A stretch of 10,544 nt of DNA from Auritidibacter sp. Marseille-P8566 (GTDB lineage Bacteria; Bacteroidota; Bacteroidia; Flavobacteriales; Flavobacteriaceae). A program made the translations under genes and the position numbers. Under the pieces are notes generated by a model. The model made no database searches. It worked only from the letters and a program-made list of their open reading frames with translations, and was not told where the DNA came from. The stretch is taken from positions 1 through 10,544 of the forward strand of contig CALPQA020000029.1 in assembly GCA_943325595.2 (NCBI GenBank). Reading direction: 5' to 3'. This document shows, in pieces, positions 7,827 to 10,544 of the stretch; positions within the stretch are counted from its first letter, which is position 1; the number at the start of each line of letters is the position of its first letter.

Positions 7827-8051
7827 TTATTTCATTTTTGATACACTTGATAGGTACAATTCTTCTACTTTTTTTCTGGCCCAATCCGTTTTTCGCAAAA
7901 AAGTAAGGCTTGATTTTACACTTGGATTATCTGTAAAGCATTTAATCTTAATTAATTCACCGAGTATGTCAAAACCATAATGATCAACTAATTGCTCTAC
8001 AATTTTTTGAAGTGTAATGCCATGAAGGGGATTATTTGTTTGAATTGTCAT
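7827..8051 (-). CDS. VF530 family small DNA-binding protein (DUF2132)
   Basis: A 74-residue cytoplasmic protein whose sequence follows the VF530/DUF2132 family along most of its length. It has [21 protein letters not shown] (7-27), then GELIKIKCF, then [18 protein letters not shown] with VEELYL. The family is named after the Vibrio fischeri protein VF530, whose structure suggested DNA binding; its cellular role is unknown to me. There is no signal peptide or membrane segment. The ATG start gives the usual family length. It lies 108 bp upstream of pabB and 101 bp downstream of the outer-membrane protein gene, with a terminator in the latter gap. No exact TAnnTTTG element was found just upstream, so it may rely on a weak promoter or on readthrough. 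Confidence 0.85.
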   Translation of the reverse strand: MTIQTNNPLHGITLQKIVEQLVDHYGFDILGELIKIKCFTDNPSVKSSLTFLRKTDWARKKVEELYLSSVSKMK

Positions 8052-8069
8052 TTTAATATCTGATTAAAT

Positions 8070-8094
8070 AAAAAAACCGCGCAAAAAGCACGGT
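8070..8094 (-). terminator. Rho-independent terminator after the beta-barrel gene
   Basis: On the minus strand, ACCGTGC, loop TTTTT, GCGCGGT is followed by seven T. All seven pairs form on this strand, one of them a G-U wobble. On the opposite strand that pair becomes a C/A mismatch, so the hairpin is better for leftward transcripts. It sits about 60 bp past the stop of the beta-barrel gene and 19 bp before the VF530-family gene. Confidence 0.85.
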
Positions 8095-8152
8095 CTTTCC
8101 AACAAAAATAATAAATTGTTGTCAAAATCTATTTAAGAAAATGAAGTTTTTT

Positions 8153-8764
8153 TTAAAATAAAAACTTAACTCCTACTTGTAAATTACCAATTGATCTATC
8201 GGCTACTGAGTTCATTGGGTTAGCATTGAAACCAAAAGTTGTTGTTTTGTCTCCAACTGCTGGAGTTGATGTCGTAGAACTTAGATTAAATATTGTAAAT
8301 GATGTTTCAACAGTTATCCATTTATTGATTATGTAATCAAATCCAGGAGCTAATTCAAGTCCAAGAGAAGTATATTTTGAATCCGCAACTTTGTCTTTTC
8401 CTAACATAATTGGCAATGCTGCTTGTCCATAGAAAAAGAAATTTCCACTAACATTCCAATATTTCCTCATTAATGGTTTAATAATAAAAGTGTTGCTATC
8501 AGCGGTTGTTGCAGAACCATTTTCAGTTTTAGAACTGATATTCCCAATTCCAATACCTGCAGTTACATAAGGCGATATAAACGTTCCAACAATTGGCAAA
8601 ACCATAGTTGAAGTAGTTTTGTTATTCCCTGTTTCTGAAGAATTGTATGACACTTGACCTGCAACCCACCAAGTTCCTTCTAATCCTTTATCTGCTTTTT
8701 TTTCTTGTGCATTTGCAGTTAAACCCAATAATACGATTCCGGCAACTAATAATAAATTTTTCAT
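8153..8764 (-). CDS. Small outer-membrane beta-barrel protein
   Basis: A 203-residue exported protein. The signal peptide is 1-19 (core LLLVAGIVLLGLT, cleavage after ANA, mature N-terminus QEKK). The mature protein alternates short hydrophobic/aromatic strands with Ser/Thr/Asn/Gly-rich loops, for example WWVAGQVSYN, YVTAGIGIGN, NFFFYGQAALPIML, SLGLELAPGFDYI and ITVETSFTIFN. It ends in NLQVGVKFLF, with the terminal Phe typical of outer-membrane barrels. Its length and strand pattern suit an eight-stranded barrel of the OmpA-like/OMP_b-brl type, with no visible periplasmic peptidoglycan-binding domain. The substrate or role cannot be told from sequence. A -7 element lies 25 bp upstream and a strong terminator follows, so it is a single-gene unit divergent from smpB. 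Confidence 0.85.
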   Translation of the reverse strand: MKNLLLVAGIVLLGLTANAQEKKADKGLEGTWWVAGQVSYNSSETGNNKTTSTMVLPIVGTFISPYVTAGIGIGNISSKTENGSATTADSNTFIIKPLMRKYWNVSGNFFFYGQAALPIMLGKDKVADSKYTSLGLELAPGFDYIINKWITVETSFTIFNLSSTTSTPAVGDKTTTFGFNANPMNSVADRSIGNLQVGVKFLF

Positions 8765-8789
8765 TTTGATTTTGTTTTAAATTATTACA

Positions 8790-8797
8790 CAAAATTA
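8790..8797 (-). promoter_or_regulatory. Bacteroidota -7 element for the beta-barrel gene
   Basis: On the minus strand this reads TAATTTTG, an exact match to TAnnTTTG, 25 bp before the ATG in the 148-bp divergent gap with smpB. No clear -33 TTG was found. Confidence 0.5.
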
Positions 8798-8886
8798 GCG
8801 GTCATTAACTCAGAAAAAACTGATAAAAATCATAGTTATAATTTTTTATAAGAGATATAAATTAGGCATGAATACTGATTACTTTT

Positions 8887-8894
8887 TATATTTG
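8887..8894 (+). promoter_or_regulatory. Bacteroidota -7 element for smpB
   Basis: TATATTTG, an exact match to TAnnTTTG, 18 bp before the smpB ATG. The short leader lacks a purine-rich Shine-Dalgarno site. Confidence 0.5.
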
Positions 8895-8912
8895 TAGTAC
8901 ATTTGCATTTCT

Positions 8913-9365
8913 ATGCTAAAAACAATAAACATACTAAATAAAAGAGCACGATTTGATTATGAAATAATTGAAACCTATACTGCTGGAATAGTTTTAGCAG
9001 GAACAGAAATTAAATCTATTCGTTTAGGGAAAGCAAACATCACAGAAAGTTTTTGTGAATTTAGTGGTATTGAACTTTTTGCAATAAATACCTATATCGA
9101 AGAATATACCTTTGGAAATCAATTTAATCATAAAGCGCGAAGCGAACGAAAATTATTACTAAACAAAAGAGAATTAAAAAATTTAGCCAGAAATGTACAA
9201 GCAAAAGGTTTAACTATTATTCCTTTAAAGTTGTTTACTAACGAAAAAGGAATGGCTAAATTAGAAATCGGACTTTGTAGAGGTAAAAAGACTTATGACA
9301 AACGTGAATCTCTAAAAGAACAAGATACAAAAAGAGATTTAGCACGAATAAAAAAAGAATTTTAG
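8913..9365 (+). CDS. smpB: SsrA-binding protein SmpB
   Basis: SmpB binds tmRNA and delivers it to stalled ribosomes, its C-terminal tail occupying the empty mRNA channel so that trans-translation can release them. The 150-residue length is normal. Family segments are NKRARFDYEIIETYTAGIVL (9-28), GTEIKSIRLGKANI (30-43), the AINTYIEEY/HKARSERKLLLNKRE region (57-86), GLTIIPLKLF and GLCRGKKTYDKRE. The basic tail KEQDTKRDLARIKKEF is intact. The ssrA RNA gene is not in this window. It is divergent from the beta-barrel gene and followed after 70 bp by the HTH-Fic gene on the same strand. I saw no hairpin in that gap, so some readthrough into fic is possible. Confidence 0.97.
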   Translation: MLKTINILNKRARFDYEIIETYTAGIVLAGTEIKSIRLGKANITESFCEFSGIELFAINTYIEEYTFGNQFNHKARSERKLLLNKRELKNLARNVQAKGLTIIPLKLFTNEKGMAKLEIGLCRGKKTYDKRESLKEQDTKRDLARIKKEF

Positions 9366-9403
9366 AAAAAGCTGAAAATGTTTTTTTTTAATAAAAAAAT
9401 GAC

Positions 9404-9411
9404 TAAATTTG
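9404..9411 (+). promoter_or_regulatory. Bacteroidota -7 element for the HTH-Fic gene
   Basis: TAAATTTG, an exact match to TAnnTTTG, 24 bp before the ATG at 9436. The last two bases overlap the palindrome at 9410-9419. No clear -33 TTG was found. Confidence 0.5.
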
Positions 9412-9419
9412 TCTTGACA
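9410..9419. promoter_or_regulatory. Candidate operator palindrome for the HTH-Fic gene
   Basis: TGTC-TT-GACA is a perfect inverted repeat directly after the -7 element, over the expected transcription start. XRE-type HTH domains usually bind short palindromes of this kind, and the gene just downstream encodes one. Autoregulation is inferred; four-base arms could arise by chance. Confidence 0.4.
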
Positions 9420-9435
9420 TTTAAAGTTATTAAAA

Positions 9436-10485
9436 ATGAAACTGCTATTAAAAAATGCAAGAGAGAAAAAAAACTTAAAAACTCGAGAAGTAGCTCAACT
9501 TTTGGGCATCGATCAAGCTTTGATAAGTAAATTTGAAAGCGGTTCACGAAAACCCACAAAAGACCAAATAATTAAATTGGCTTCGCTTCTTGAAATAGAT
9601 TTAGAAACCATAATGATTGCTTGGCTTAAAGAAAAAATTCTATATGAAATTGGGAGTGATGATTTTGCTCTTAAAGCGATGAATTTGGTTCGTGAAGAAG
9701 TGGAAAATTCTTTTGGAATAGCTAAAAGAAAATTATCTAATAGCTTGACTATCATTTTAACAGAAATCGATGCTTTAAAAGCAAAATTAGATTCATTTAG
9801 AAAATTGGATAGCTATAAAATTGCACAAGCGTTAGAATTAGAATACACCTTTGAAAGTAACCGAATTGAGGGAAATACAATGACACTTCGGGAAACTGAT
9901 TTAGTTATCAATGAAGGACTTACTATTTCTGGAAAAAGTATGCGTGAACATTTAGAAACTATTAATCATCAAGAAGCTATTGCCTATATTAAACAATTAA
10001 TGGAGCGCAATACTTTATTAAATGAACGTGAAGTTTTGTGCATTCATAATTTAATTTTGAGAGGAATTAACCCTGAAGATGCTGGAAAGTATAGAAAAGT
10101 TCAAGTTATGATAAAGGGAAGTTCTCATTTGCCGCCACAACCTTTTATGGTTGCAAAGGAAATGGAAGATTTTTTCATTTGGTATGAAACCAATAAAAAA
10201 AGACTTCATCCCGTTATTTTAGCGGCCGAACTTCACGAAAGATTAGTTACCATTCATCCCTTTATTGATGGAAACGGAAGAAGTTCTCGATTGGTAATGA
10301 ACTTAATTTTATTACAACACGGTTATGTAATTGCCAATATAAAAGGCGATTACGACAATAGGATGCAATATTATAATGCACTTGAAGTTGCCCAAACTAA
10401 AAACAATAAAGATGATTTTTTGATATTTATAGCTCAAATTGAGAAAGAAAGTTTAGAGCGTTATTTAAGTATTATTGGACAATAA
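9436..10485 (+). CDS. Fic family protein with N-terminal XRE helix-turn-helix
   Basis: A 349-residue fusion. Residues about 4-58 form an XRE/Cro-type HTH (TREVAQLLGIDQALISKFESG followed by the RKPTKDQIIKLASLLEI helices). A helical linker (about 62-135) leads to a Fic domain. The inhibitory motif (S/T)xxxE(G/N) is SNRIEG (141-146), N-terminal to the core as in class II Fic proteins. The flap region YRKVQVMIKGSSHLPPQP (219-236) and the catalytic motif HPFIDGNGRSSR (274-285) are intact. That motif matches HPFx(D/E)GNGRxxR, so AMP transfer from ATP to a hydroxyl side chain of a target protein is expected, restrained by Glu145. The target is unknown. The HTH suggests that it binds DNA, possibly its own promoter. 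No antitoxin gene is adjacent, consistent with built-in inhibition. It has its own -7 element and a hairpin terminator. Confidence 0.92.
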   Translation: MKLLLKNAREKKNLKTREVAQLLGIDQALISKFESGSRKPTKDQIIKLASLLEIDLETIMIAWLKEKILYEIGSDDFALKAMNLVREEVENSFGIAKRKLSNSLTIILTEIDALKAKLDSFRKLDSYKIAQALELEYTFESNRIEGNTMTLRETDLVINEGLTISGKSMREHLETINHQEAIAYIKQLMERNTLLNEREVLCIHNLILRGINPEDAGKYRKVQVMIKGSSHLPPQPFMVAKEMEDFFIWYETNKKRLHPVILAAELHERLVTIHPFIDGNGRSSRLVMNLILLQHGYVIANIKGDYDNRMQYYNALEVAQTKNNKDDFLIFIAQIEKESLERYLSIIGQ

Positions 10486-10516
10486 ACCTCGATTATTCGG
10501 GGTTTTTGTTTTTAAT
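10485..10516 (+). terminator. Rho-independent terminator after the HTH-Fic gene
   Basis: AACCTCGA, loop TTAT, TCGGGGTT: eight pairs including one T-G wobble, followed by TTTGTTTTT. The stem starts on the last base of the stop codon. The final 28 bases of the window hold no supportable gene. Confidence 0.85.
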
Positions 10517-10544
10517 TTTTGTCTTCTAATAATGGTACAAATTT

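Noticed and set aside
10512..10544. C-terminal end of a minus-strand gene (KFVPLLEDKN then TAA)
   Set aside because: The frame is open and reads plausibly, and would be convergent with fic, but ten codons are too few to support a gene call.

Overview
The window looks like chromosome from a member of the Flavobacteriia (Bacteroidota), probably Flavobacterium or a close relative. The DNA is AT-rich. The proteins read like flavobacterial homologues. Several genes are preceded by the Bacteroidota -7 promoter element TAnnTTTG rather than a clear Shine-Dalgarno site. This assignment rests on recognition of style and protein families, not on a database search.

Layout. At the left edge (2-928, + strand) is the 3' part of a hybrid sensor kinase/response regulator. 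Its frame carries an in-frame TAA at 26-28, so it is probably a broken gene. It converges, only 4 bp apart, on comM/yifB (933-2468, -). Leftward-transcribed genes then follow: the tilS-dsbD pair (5905 to 2589), which overlap by one base as TAATG and end at a terminator; a small secreted Cys/His-rich protein (6377-6027) with its own promoter element and a strong hairpin terminator; pabB (7718-6429), apparently starting at TTG; a VF530-type small DNA-binding protein (8051-7827); and a small outer-membrane beta-barrel protein (8764-8153) with its own promoter element and terminator. From about 8765 the genes face right: smpB (8913-9365), then a single-gene HTH-Fic protein (9436-10485) with its own promoter element, a palindrome at the expected transcription start, and a terminator.

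How the genes relate. Most are housekeeping: tRNA-Ile lysidine synthesis (TilS), folate precursor synthesis (PabB), ribosome rescue (SmpB), periplasmic thiol reduction (DsbD) and processing of incoming or recombining DNA (ComM). The accessory interest lies in three places. One is the Cys/His-rich exported protein with an internal duplication, placed next to the operon holding DsbD. The second is the self-contained HTH-Fic gene with a candidate operator. The third is the interrupted sensor kinase. There is no tRNA, rRNA, CRISPR array or insertion sequence that I can see, and no gene-free stretch longer than about 150 bp. I see no convincing multi-gene novel system; the best candidates for something undescribed are the Cys/His-rich protein and the HTH-Fic autoregulatory unit.
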